From Fructobacillus fructosus KCTC 3544 (lineage in GTDB: Bacteria; Bacillota; Bacilli; Lactobacillales; Lactobacillaceae): a stretch of DNA of 64,000 bases. Location of the stretch: the NCBI RefSeq assembly GCF_001438695.1, contig NZ_JQBH01000002.1, positions 1-64,000 on the forward strand, in the 5' to 3' direction. This document shows positions 1-7,140 of this stretch, piece by piece (positions within the stretch are counted from its first letter, which is position 1; every line of letters begins with the position of its first letter). The translations under genes and the position numbers were made by a program. The notes under the pieces were generated by a model, which was given only the letters and a program-made list of their open reading frames with translations, made no database searches and was not told where the DNA came from.

Positions 1-34
1 CTATGAATCGAACCTAGTGATGTAAAAAAAGTGT

Positions 35-238
35 CTAACTTATTGACATACGAGCAACCTCATTGAAAGCAAGTTCAACGTCATCGGTGTGAAGCTGCTT
101 CAAAACGTCCTCACCAAGGAAAATCATGATCTCATCACGTATCTTTTTTGACTCAGCTTTGGCTCTTGATAACTGAAGCTTAGCCCTCTCTTCCTTAGCC
201 TTTTGTTGCGCCAACTTCTTAGTAATTGATTGATTCAT
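35..238 (-). CDS. small charged protein, unknown function (plasmid-associated type)
   Basis: This 67-residue protein is rich in Lys, Glu, Ala and Gln in its first half (residues 5-35, probably one amphipathic helix). It has no signal peptide or membrane segment. A strong AGGAGG site lies just upstream of the ATG. Its ribosome binding site directly follows the stop codon of a decayed topoisomerase fragment on the same strand, so the two were once co-transcribed. That arrangement suggests a conjugation or mobilisation region of a plasmid. I do not recognise the family. Function is unknown and the mobile origin is inferred from context only. Confidence 0.55.
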   Translation of the reverse strand: MNQSITKKLAQQKAKEERAKLQLSRAKAESKKIRDEIMIFLGEDVLKQLHTDDVELAFNEVARMSIS

Positions 239-252
239 AATACTTAACCTCC

Positions 253-468
253 TTATTTTTTATTCAAGCTAAAGCCAATATACTTGTTCTCTTTGTAAAT
301 TTGTTCTTTAAGCAAGCCTTCTGCTTGATAGATCTTTTCTTTACTACTCTTAGCCTCAAAATGGATTGTTGTTCCAGCTAAAGCATTTCAACTTCCTCAT
401 CAATAAAGCGGTGTCCTGAAAACTGCCAGTATGTTGAAAATTTTTCTCTCTTCTGATGGCTAGAAGCT
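253..468 (-). pseudogene. C-terminal remnant of a plasmid-type topoisomerase (TopB-like), frameshifted
   Basis: Translating the minus strand gives FSGHRFIDEEVEML, then a one-base slip at a T run near 380, then AGTTIHFEAKSSKEK and a tail ending KYIGFSLNKK before a TAA at 253-255. These segments match, in order and spacing, the extreme C-terminus of the intact topoisomerase at 2179-4242 (FSGHKFTPEEVQALL, SFRAKSKRGK, KYVGFKPEFK). Everything upstream of this C-terminal domain is missing. The 5' limit is approximate. It is a relic of a second, diverged copy, not a piece of the intact gene. Confidence 0.75.
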
Positions 469-581
469 TATTTTTATATTTATAAAGAATTTTTACGTAA
501 TATTATTTAAAGTGTTTGATTAGTTCGATTTTTCTGTTTAATTGGTCGAAATAACAATTAAACTGTTTTTTTTAGCAGAAT

Positions 582-620
582 ATTACACGTATTGAACACG
601 TATTTGTAATGTGATAAGAT
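582..620 (+). promoter_or_regulatory. hicAB promoter with overlapping repeats (candidate HicB operator)
   Basis: A -35 TTGAAC (592-597) and -10 TAAGAT (615-620) are 17 bp apart. The -35 lies inside a direct repeat ACACGTATT (585-593 and 596-604, 11-bp period), bracketed by an inverted repeat ATTACA (582-587) / TGTAAT (605-610). This layout fits autorepression by the HicB DNA-binding domain, which is inference. The promoter also argues that hicA starts at 641, because a GTG at 611 would lie before the transcription start. Confidence 0.6.
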
Positions 621-640
621 TACATGAAGGGAACGAATCA

Positions 641-817
641 ATGCAACGAAGAGCAGTCGAGCAACGCTTTAAAAATGCAGGCTGGTCGTTGAAAAGGCAC
701 GGGGCTAATCATGATATTTGGCAATCAAGTGACGGTAGGGATACCGAAAGATTACCTCGACACCCAAAATTCAATGATAAATTGGCAATGGCGTTGTTTA
801 AAAAGCATGGCATTTAG
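641..817 (+). CDS. hicA: HicA family toxin (mRNA interferase)
   Basis: This 58-residue protein has the HicA layout: an N-terminal helix (RAVEQRFKNAGW), a strand with the conserved catalytic histidine in KRHGANHDIW, then a C-terminal LAMALFKKHGI. HicA toxins are small double-stranded-RNA-binding-fold ribonucleases that cleave mRNA. The ATG at 641 is chosen because a GAAGGGA site precedes it at about 9 bp and the -10 element lies at 615-620; the GTG at 611 has no ribosome site. hicB follows after 53 bp with its own very strong AAGGAGG. The pair sits in an AT-rich accessory region beside plasmid-type genes. Confidence 0.85.
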   Translation: MQRRAVEQRFKNAGWSLKRHGANHDIWQSSDGRDTERLPRHPKFNDKLAMALFKKHGI

Positions 818-870
818 GCTAGCTATACTCGTGATCCTTTATATTTTAAAAACAAGGAGGTCTTTTTATT

Positions 871-1269
871 ATGGCTAATATTGTTATTTATCCTATTATC
901 ATTAAACGAACTGACAGTGATGATTATCGCTATTTTGTTGAAATTCCTGATGTTGATGGTTTCACTGAAGGAAACACGATTGAAGAAGCATTAGAAATGG
1001 CTAGAAGTTACATTGGTGAGATGGCTATCGATAATTTAGATACTGGTGAGTCTCTTCCCCCTTCTAATGAAAGTCTACCAACTGTTAAAGACCCCAATTC
1101 ATTGGTCACTCTGATTGATATTGATATTGATGACTATATCCGAAAACACGATAATCGTTTGGTTAAGAAAACGTTGACGATTCCTAGCCGTTTGAATGAA
1201 TTGGCGAAAGAGCATAACATCAATTTTTCCCGTGTGTTAGTAGATGCTCTTCAAAAAAAGTTAAGCTAA
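871..1269 (+). CDS. hicB: HicB family antitoxin
   Basis: This 132-residue protein has an N-terminal HicB RNase-H-like fold (residues 1-60, with YFVEIPDVDGFTEGNTIEEA, typical of the family) that binds and blocks HicA. Its C-terminal segment (residues about 98-132, KKTLTIPSRLNELAKEHNI onward) looks like a ribbon-helix-helix DNA-binding domain, suited to repressing its own promoter. AAGGAGG lies about 10 bp before the ATG. An intrinsic terminator follows directly. The stronger ribosome site compared with hicA suits antitoxin excess. Confidence 0.88.
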   Translation: MANIVIYPIIIKRTDSDDYRYFVEIPDVDGFTEGNTIEEALEMARSYIGEMAIDNLDTGESLPPSNESLPTVKDPNSLVTLIDIDIDDYIRKHDNRLVKKTLTIPSRLNELAKEHNINFSRVLVDALQKKLS

Positions 1270-1277
1270 AAAAATTT

Positions 1278-1312
1278 GCACATGTTTCCCTTTCGATTCA
1301 TGTGCTTTTCTT
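1278..1312 (+). terminator. intrinsic terminator after hicB
   Basis: Stem GCACATG (1278-1284) / CATGTGC (1299-1305) with a T-rich tail, just past the hicB stop. The rest of 1313-1475 is AT-rich with no recognisable element. Confidence 0.7.
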
Positions 1313-1475
1313 TTACCTTGCTTACTCAAAGAAAAAGCATTAACCGGCTATTGATTAACGCTTCACATTTGATTATTTCTTAAATCCCATTAAATTAACT
1401 TTTACTTGTAACTATTAACTCTTGATGTTGTTCCTTACCAAGCAATCCTTTACATCATAGCTTTTAGTAACTTAT

Positions 1476-2117
1476 TTATTCTTTTAAGTATGATTTTATT
1501 TCGTCATAATGTTGACGAATTAAATTCATATTATATGTTTTATCAGAGTCACTGTTTTTTACATGTTTCCATAGGATGGCTGCAACCTTCATGGGAGATT
1601 TAAAGTTAGTTGAATTTGGATCTTGTCTAAAATCTTTCACAAAATTATTCCATTGATAGGTTTTTTCTTCTTCGCTTCTGGATTGATAACTTGATTCTTT
1701 ATTTTCATAAGCTTGGATTAAGTCTTGTACTGTTGCCTTTTTGTCATTACTTTTTTCAATTTCGCGCATTTTGATTCCCATTGATTTTGTAAACGAAAAT
1801 TTATCAAGATCATAGTAACGACAAAAGAATTTTCTTGCTTCGTTATTCAAACTGAATCCGGAATCTAATATTGGGGTCGATACTGTAATGTCACTGGCAT
1901 TCAGTCTTTTTTTACTTCTTCTACTAATTCTGACTGGCTTTATTTGATCCACTGCTTTTCCTTCTAAAAGAGCAGTGATATAGAGCGTTAATTCATACTT
2001 TGTCCCATATGTTGGTAAGTGATAACGTCGACAAATTTCTTGCAATTCAGTCTTATACCAATAATATTTATTAAACTCATTTGCATTCATATATCGATTA
2101 AATTCCGGTCTTACCAC
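1476..2117 (-). CDS. SAP-domain-containing protein (DUF6434-like)
   Basis: About 213 residues. The N-terminal part (residues 1-55) contains NKYYWYKTELQEICR...LPTYGTKYELTLYI, which reads as a SAP-type helix-extension-helix nucleic-acid-binding motif preceded by the aromatic FNKYYWYK block seen in lactobacillal SAP/DUF6434 proteins. The rest is helical and Lys/Asp rich, with no catalytic motif I recognise. Starts are GTG: 2117 gives a protein beginning VRPEF, as usual in the family; 2126 is an in-frame alternative almost touching the AAAGGA site. It sits 61 bp downstream of the topoisomerase on the same strand. The biological role is unknown. Confidence 0.65.
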   Translation of the reverse strand: MVRPEFNRYMNANEFNKYYWYKTELQEICRRYHLPTYGTKYELTLYITALLEGKAVDQIKPVRISRRSKKRLNASDITVSTPILDSGFSLNNEARKFFCRYYDLDKFSFTKSMGIKMREIEKSNDKKATVQDLIQAYENKESSYQSRSEEEKTYQWNNFVKDFRQDPNSTNFKSPMKVAAILWKHVKNSDSDKTYNMNLIRQHYDEIKSYLKE

Positions 2118-2178
2118 GTCAATCACATCCTTTCATGAGTTAACTTTTATTGTTTGAATCTTTCTTATCACTACTTTC

Positions 2179-4242
2179 TCACTTAAACTCTGGCTTAAAG
2201 CCCACGTACTTACGTTTACGGTAGACCTGGTTCGCCAGTTTTCCTGAGATATTAAGTACCTTTCCTCGCTTGCTTTTAGCTCTGAAGGAAATGGTTTGAT
2301 CGTTTAGTAAGGCTTGCACCTCTTCTGGCGTAAATTTGTGTCCGGAAAATTCACTGGTGAAGGTCACATCTTGGCCACGCCAGATACCAGTGATTTTGTC
2401 TTTGGGCGCGACTTTTTTACGGGTTCTTTTCTTAGGTTCGCCGAGCGCTTGTTTAAGTAATTTAGCGTTTTCGGCCATGACTGGGATGTCGTGGTCAACG
2501 GTTTTGACGATGGAATCAAGGGCTTGGTCGGCGGTCATTTCGAACTTGCCAACCTGGTCGAAGATGTCAAAGACTCGTTTGGTGGTTTTGGGGTGTGCCA
2601 ACCAGGTGTTTTGAGCCATGATGGCGACGGCGATACCGTCGTTTGTGAGAGTGATTTTACCCTTTTTGTCTTGAATATAGGCTTTTTGGCCACTGGAGAG
2701 TTCGCCATAGGTGCTGGTTCGTGTGGCACCGGTTCCAATGTTATATTTTTCAAGGAAAGTCTTGAGCCACTTCCAAGTTGGTGTTGCAGGCTTTGGGTTT
2801 TGCCCTTCATAAACAAAAAGATGCCCTGTTGTACCTAATTGCTTGGTTGTTGTCTCACTTTCTTGATCGGCATTTTGATCGTCATAAATCTGTTTCCAGC
2901 CCATTGCAATCGGCGTGTTAACGGTGGTTTTGAAGGCTGGGTAGTCCACTAATGACCCGATAATTTGCTGGTAACGGTAATCTTCTGCGAACATGGCCAA
3001 GAAGTTCTTACCAAGTACTTGGTAGATTCGCTTGGCTGAAGGACCATAGGATTGAAGTGCATCCAAAGACGTCGGTACCTTAGGACCTGGTCGGTTGGCC
3101 CCGTGGGCGCCCTTGTCTTGAACGTGGGTCGGCCGTGGTGTGCGGTGCGTGAGTTGACTACTGTCGGCATGAACAACTGCGGCAATTTTGTCTACTAATG
3201 GCAGCATGTCGTTAAACTGTTCTTTGGTAATTGTCTTGTCTTCCGTACGGGGATAGGAGACAATCTGTGCCTCGTAGAGCTTTTGATAGGTTGTCAGAAC
3301 TTCCTTAGCCTTGAAGCCCTCTTTGGCCAGAATGGCCGATAACGAAGACAAATCGAGGAGCTTGGGTGGCCGGGTGACTTTATTCTTACGGGAATCCTCT
3401 TGAACGGCTGACTGTTTGTTAAAATGCTCGTTGTCCTTTAACGCGGCTTCACTTGGAAAACGAAAAGGTACCGTTTCGGCTTTTACGTCTACTTTTCGAG
3501 CATAAACATTCCCCTGATCATCCTTAAAGCGATACTCAAAGTATGGCACTTTCACGTAGTTTTGGATGGCCTGCAGTTGCTGATAAATTCGCAAGAGCAT
3601 CGCTGATTTCAGCCGGCCCTGTCGTGACACGATTGGATAGCCTTCTTTTTTGGTTAAGGTAGTGGCGGCACGGGTGAGCTGCATGGAAGCAAAGTCCCAT
3701 TTGTTTCGGGCCAGTCCTTTCTGGTAAGCGCTGTGGGTGGCTTTACTTTCGATTGGCTGAAGGTGGGTCAGCGCATTAATCAAACTTTTGGAACTTTCAT
3801 CTGTAAAAGTCGCACGGAAAACGGGCCCCTGCCACTGAATAGCATCAATGGCTTCCCAGGCAAGCAAGTCCCCCTCCCCCGACGGATCGGTATCGGTCGC
3901 GATAATCAGCCCGTCGGTGTTTTTTGCTTGCGACTTTAGTTCATCGATGATTTTCTTAGTGCTTTCAGTCCGTTTACTATGCGAATTATAGGCCTTAATA
4001 TAAGTACGCTTCCATGATAAATCGCTTAGGTTCCATGGTAGATCCTTTAATTTCCAAGAGGCATACTTATCTTTTAAATCGGCTGATACCTGTTGCTCCG
4101 GTTCCTTCAAGGTCATCAGATGACCACGTAAATTTGTCAGTTCAAAGTCGTAATCGGCCAAATGGCCACGTTGCCCGCCGAGTGCCTTCGCAAAATTTTT
4201 GCGTGCACTCGGCTTTTCTGTGATGATTAAGTAACGTGGCAT
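2179..4242 (-). CDS. topB: type IA DNA topoisomerase III, plasmid type
   Basis: This 687-residue enzyme has a Toprim domain at the N-terminus (LIITEKPSA near residue 5; acidic cluster ATDTDPSGEGD near 115-126), the central type IA domain with the active-site tyrosine in IVSYPRTED (about Tyr330), and a C-terminal Toprim_Crpt-like repeat around FSGHKFTPEEV. Type IA enzymes pass single strands through a transient 5'-phosphotyrosine break and decatenate DNA. The compact form with this C-terminal repeat is typical of topoisomerases on conjugative plasmids of lactobacilli rather than the chromosomal TopA. AGGAGG precedes the ATG. Its neighbours (hicAB, SAP protein, a second topoisomerase relic) support an integrated plasmid-derived segment. 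Confidence 0.9.
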   Translation of the reverse strand: MPRYLIITEKPSARKNFAKALGGQRGHLADYDFELTNLRGHLMTLKEPEQQVSADLKDKYASWKLKDLPWNLSDLSWKRTYIKAYNSHSKRTESTKKIIDELKSQAKNTDGLIIATDTDPSGEGDLLAWEAIDAIQWQGPVFRATFTDESSKSLINALTHLQPIESKATHSAYQKGLARNKWDFASMQLTRAATTLTKKEGYPIVSRQGRLKSAMLLRIYQQLQAIQNYVKVPYFEYRFKDDQGNVYARKVDVKAETVPFRFPSEAALKDNEHFNKQSAVQEDSRKNKVTRPPKLLDLSSLSAILAKEGFKAKEVLTTYQKLYEAQIVSYPRTEDKTITKEQFNDMLPLVDKIAAVVHADSSQLTHRTPRPTHVQDKGAHGANRPGPKVPTSLDALQSYGPSAKRIYQVLGKNFLAMFAEDYRYQQIIGSLVDYPAFKTTVNTPIAMGWKQIYDDQNADQESETTTKQLGTTGHLFVYEGQNPKPATPTWKWLKTFLEKYNIGTGATRTSTYGELSSGQKAYIQDKKGKITLTNDGIAVAIMAQNTWLAHPKTTKRVFDIFDQVGKFEMTADQALDSIVKTVDHDIPVMAENAKLLKQALGEPKKRTRKKVAPKDKITGIWRGQDVTFTSEFSGHKFTPEEVQALLNDQTISFRAKSKRGKVLNISGKLANQVYRKRKYVGFKPEFK

Positions 4243-4292
4243 GTTGACCTCCTAGGATGAATTTAGTGCTCTTTTGGACTGATGCTATAACC

Positions 4293-4336
4293 ATTATATA
4301 AGAAAAGCGGTGCTGCTGAAACAACACCGCTTCTCT
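4293..4336 (-). promoter_or_regulatory. hairpin/terminator merged with topB -10 element
   Basis: An inverted repeat (4301-4336; stem AGAAAAGCGGTG / CACCGCTTCTCT) reads on the minus strand as a stem followed by TTTTCTTA and, immediately, TATAAT (4293-4298). It can therefore stop leftover transcription from the glucan-binding gene while the -10 serves topB. A weak -35-like TTTCAG falls in the loop. Confidence 0.45.
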
Positions 4337-4393
4337 AACTTGTTTGCATCATCTGATTATAGCATGGTGTCAGCGAGCATCCCTTTTGATAAA

Positions 4394-4425
4394 AAAAGCA
4401 GTGTTACCTTCACAACACTGCTTTA
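4394..4425 (-). terminator. terminator of the glucan-binding protein gene
   Basis: Stem AAAGCAGTGTT / AACACTGCTTT overlaps the stop codon at 4423-4425 and is followed on the minus strand by a T run. Its stem and loop arrangement resembles the hairpin at 4301-4336, about 90 bp away. Confidence 0.75.
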
Positions 4426-5157
4426 ATTGGCATCTACCTCAAGATTTGGTACCCAGCCATGTTCGGTTGGACTCAAGTAGGCACCACCGAATCCTGGATT
4501 AAGGGGCTCATTCGTTTGGGGATTACGCATATAGTAAGTATTATCGTTACCAAAGTAATACGTTGTGCCGTGAATATTTTGGTAACCCTGGACTGCGCGG
4601 CCATCCGGATCCGTATAGTAGGTCAGTCCCCATGCTTGGCGCCAGCCTTCGTTTTGGCGGACACCGTTAACGAACCAGTAATAGGTTCCTGCATAGTAAC
4701 GGAAACCAGTAAAGAGCTGACCATTTTCATACCAACGGTAGCCACCGTTTTCAGCTGAACCATCCCAGACATAGCCTTGCACTGGACGTTCGTAGTAGGT
4801 ATTATCGGTTCCAAAGTTGGCGACTTTACCATCAATAACGCGTGTTCCTTGAACTGCGCGACCATCTTGGTCTGTATAGTAAGTTAAGCCCCACGCCTGG
4901 CGCCAACCCTCATTTTGGCGCACACCGTTAACGAACCAGTAGTAGGTTCCAGCATGGTAGCGGAAGCCAGTGTATGGGTGACCGTTCTCCAGCCAATTCC
5001 AACCACCGTTAGCTGTCGACACGTTTGGTGAGTAGACGTAACCGCTTCGAGTATCATCGGCGCTGGCTTTTCCAGCAGACAATGTGATAACCAGAGCTGC
5101 GAGAGCCAGTAGCCCAATCAGCATTGTCTTAACTGTTTTCTTTTTTCTCAATAACAT
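4423..5157 (-). CDS. secreted orphan glucan-binding repeat protein
   Basis: 244 residues. A signal peptide (Lys-rich N-terminus, hydrophobic core, cleavage likely after ASA at residue 33) is followed by two long repeats (about 39-112 and 118-201). Each contains NGG(W/Y)xW(L/Y)ENG, GTYYWFVNGVRQNEGW and LTYYTDxDGRAVQG. These are the glucan-binding repeats found in the C-terminal domains of dextransucrases of Leuconostoc, Weissella and lactobacilli. No glycoside hydrolase family 70 catalytic domain is present, and no LPXTG anchor; the tail ends VPNLEVDAN. It is probably an extracellular alpha-glucan or cell-wall-polysaccharide binder. GAGG ribosome site upstream; monocistronic with its own terminator. 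Confidence 0.85.
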   Translation of the reverse strand: MLLRKKKTVKTMLIGLLALAALVITLSAGKASADDTRSGYVYSPNVSTANGGWNWLENGHPYTGFRYHAGTYYWFVNGVRQNEGWRQAWGLTYYTDQDGRAVQGTRVIDGKVANFGTDNTYYERPVQGYVWDGSAENGGYRWYENGQLFTGFRYYAGTYYWFVNGVRQNEGWRQAWGLTYYTDPDGRAVQGYQNIHGTTYYFGNDNTYYMRNPQTNEPLNPGFGGAYLSPTEHGWVPNLEVDAN

Positions 5158-5389
5158 TTAGTGCCTCTTTCTTTTTTATTTGTTTTAATTATCACAAGTA
5201 TCTTTCCAAAAAAACTCTACTCCATTGTTATAGCAAATTCTTTATGGAAAAAGTGTTCCTTTCGTTCGTTTTAATAGAATAGACAATAACGTTATTTTTT
5301 CTTATACATTAACGACGTGTAACTACCTGATCCAGGACACATTCTTTTGTTTTAATAACTCCCCCCTCCCCTAATGGGTCCAACTAGCG

Positions 5390-5434
5390 TACAATATACA
5401 TAAATCGAAGATATGTTCAGTATTGAACAGGAGG
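5390..5434 (+). promoter_or_regulatory. lactonase gene promoter with palindrome next to the ribosome site
   Basis: A -10-like TACAAT (5390-5395) and a palindrome TGTTCA-GTAT-TGAACA (5414-5429) that abuts the AGGAGG ribosome site. The palindrome may be a repressor operator; the regulator is unknown. The remaining intergenic DNA (5158-5389) is AT-rich with a 12-bp palindrome AATAACGTTATT (5285-5296) and nothing else recognisable. Confidence 0.45.
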
Positions 5435-5440
5435 TAGCCC

Positions 5441-6484
5441 ATGATTGAAAAGTTTTTAATCGGTACTTATACCATTAACGATAGTGAAGGAATTTTTGAG
5501 GTCGATCTCGATACGGACCGCAAGGTCTTGGAGAACGCCCACTTAGTGGCCAAGATTGATAGTCCAACCTACTTGGCTGAGTCAAAGAAACACATCGTCT
5601 ATGCCGTTGACCGGAACATGGAAGAACCCGACCTGCGTGGTGGTGTGGCGACTTTTGACTTTAACCAGACACCAGCCGAACTGTTACAAGAAGAAATCGA
5701 AACGGGCACGTCAGATGCCTACGTGGCGATTGATGAAGAGCGACAGTTAGTCTTCACGGCCAACTACCACATGGGCTACGTTTCGGTCTACGCAATTCAA
5801 GACGATGGTCGCCTTCGTCTAGCTGACCGTGTACAAAGTCTTGGGGACGTTGGGCCACGACCACAGCAGGCTGATGGTGCCCACCCCCACTATGCTAACC
5901 TAACACCGGACGGTCGCTTGATTGTTTGTGATTTGGGAACGGACCGCGTGCACGTTTATGATATTTCAGACGAAGGTAAACTAACAGCGGTTTCCGAACT
6001 GAAAACAACCCCTGGTTTTGGTCCACGAAACATTTCCTTTGTGAATGAAACGAACCTAGGCTACCTCGTTGGAGAGCTGGCCAGCCAAGTCTCGGTCGTT
6101 CGCTATAATCCTCAGGATGGTTCGCTAGCGATTTTAAACACCTATTCCACGATTCCATCCGATTGGACAGCGCACAACGGCGCTGCGGCAATCAAGATTA
6201 GCCACGATCAGCGCTTTGTCTACATCACAAACCGTGGCCACGATTCCATTGCTGTCTTTGCGATTGTTGGGGATGGTGAACTGGCCCTGGTGGAACGGAC
6301 GCCGAGCGAGGGAGAATTCCCGCGCGACTTTAACTTCAGTGCTGATGAAAGTCTGTTGATTGTCGCCAACCAAAACTCTGATAACATGGCCCTTTTTGAG
6401 CGTGATCAAGTCACTGGCCGCCTCACGCTTTGCCAAAAAGATTTCGCCGTTCCTGAAGGCACGTGTGTCATGCGCCGTCTGTAA
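5441..6484 (+). CDS. pgl: lactonase-family beta-propeller protein, likely 6-phosphogluconolactonase
   Basis: 347 residues, the usual length of the seven-bladed-propeller lactonase family (YkgB type). The N-terminus FLIGTYT, the middle PHYANLTPDGRLIVCDLGTD, the GPRNISF segment and the late GEFPRDFNFSADE match the family pattern of one-blade repeats. It probably hydrolyses 6-phosphogluconolactone to 6-phosphogluconate in the cytosol, the second step of the phosphoketolase route of heterofermentative bacteria. AGGAGG precedes the ATG. It is monocistronic with a terminator after it. Some family members act on other lactones, so the substrate is inferred. Confidence 0.85.
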   Translation: MIEKFLIGTYTINDSEGIFEVDLDTDRKVLENAHLVAKIDSPTYLAESKKHIVYAVDRNMEEPDLRGGVATFDFNQTPAELLQEEIETGTSDAYVAIDEERQLVFTANYHMGYVSVYAIQDDGRLRLADRVQSLGDVGPRPQQADGAHPHYANLTPDGRLIVCDLGTDRVHVYDISDEGKLTAVSELKTTPGFGPRNISFVNETNLGYLVGELASQVSVVRYNPQDGSLAILNTYSTIPSDWTAHNGAAAIKISHDQRFVYITNRGHDSIAVFAIVGDGELALVERTPSEGEFPRDFNFSADESLLIVANQNSDNMALFERDQVTGRLTLCQKDFAVPEGTCVMRRL

Positions 6485-6486
6485 GC

Positions 6487-6520
6487 TAGCAAAAGGATTG
6501 AATCCTTTTGCTTTTTTTAT
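6487..6520 (+). terminator. terminator after the lactonase gene
   Basis: Stem GCAAAAGGATT / AATCCTTTTGC followed by seven T. Confidence 0.85.
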
Positions 6521-6566
6521 ATTTCTTTTAGTAGAATAGGGATAAATTACCTGAGGGAGAAGACAA

Positions 6567-7097
6567 ATGTTCATTCGAACGGCAAAAGTAACCGATGCGC
6601 AAGAACTAGTGGCCATTTATCGACCATATGTTCAACAAAATACAACGAGTTTTGAATATGAAGTCCCCTCGGTTGCTGAATTTGAAAGGCGAATTAAACA
6701 GACACTCATTGCTTACCCTTACCTGGTGGTGGTGGAAGACGGCCAAATCCTTGGTTACGCCTATGCCCATCCCTATGGTGAACGCGCAGCTTACCAATGG
6801 GCAGCTGAAGTGAGTGTCTACGTCAGTCAAGCGGCTCAGAAAAAGGGCGTTGGCAAGGCGCTCTATCTCGCCATCGAAGAACTTTTAAAAAAGCAGCACG
6901 TTGTCACCGTAACGGCCTGTGTGACTGGCAAGAACCAAAACAGCATTGCCTTTCACCAGCACATGGGGTATGCCATTGTGGCAAACTTTCAAAAAATTGG
7001 CTTCAAAGACGGTCAGTGGTTAGACACTTACTGGTTACAAAAACGCTTGTCAAAAGATGACAAACCGCAACCCTTTCTCCCCTTTTCAGAGCTATAA
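6567..7097 (+). CDS. GNAT N-acetyltransferase, phosphinothricin acetyltransferase-like
   Basis: 176 residues of a single GNAT domain. It starts MFIRTAKVTDAQELVAIYRPY, typical of the Pat/MnaT subgroup, and has the acetyl-CoA-binding loop QKKGVGKALY (about residues 92-101) and the later NQNSIAFHQHMGY. Members acetylate the amino group of small amino-acid analogues such as phosphinothricin or methionine sulfone; the natural substrate here is unknown. GAGGGAG ribosome site. Lies downstream of the lactonase but separated by a terminator. Confidence 0.8.
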   Translation: MFIRTAKVTDAQELVAIYRPYVQQNTTSFEYEVPSVAEFERRIKQTLIAYPYLVVVEDGQILGYAYAHPYGERAAYQWAAEVSVYVSQAAQKKGVGKALYLAIEELLKKQHVVTVTACVTGKNQNSIAFHQHMGYAIVANFQKIGFKDGQWLDTYWLQKRLSKDDKPQPFLPFSEL

Positions 7098-7109
7098 CAA
7101 TATGAAACA

Positions 7110-7140
7110 AAAAGTCCGGTATTGCATACCGGACTTTTTT
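7110..7140. terminator. bidirectional terminator between converging genes
   Basis: Perfect stem AAAGTCCGGTAT / ATACCGGACTTT with T runs on both strands, shared by the acetyltransferase gene (+) and the nucleotidase gene (-). Confidence 0.9.

Noticed and set aside
611-640. GTG start for hicA giving a 68-residue protein
   Set aside because: The -10 element lies at 615-620, so this codon would precede the transcript start. The ATG at 641 has a ribosome site.
2336-3185. Several 78-115-residue open frames on both strands inside the topoisomerase gene
   Set aside because: All lie within a gene with clear catalytic motifs, lack ribosome sites and show no recognisable domains.
6134-6616. 160-residue minus-strand frame across the end of the lactonase and the start of the acetyltransferase genes
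   Set aside because: Antisense to two well-supported genes and crosses a strong terminator; low-complexity composition with no domain.
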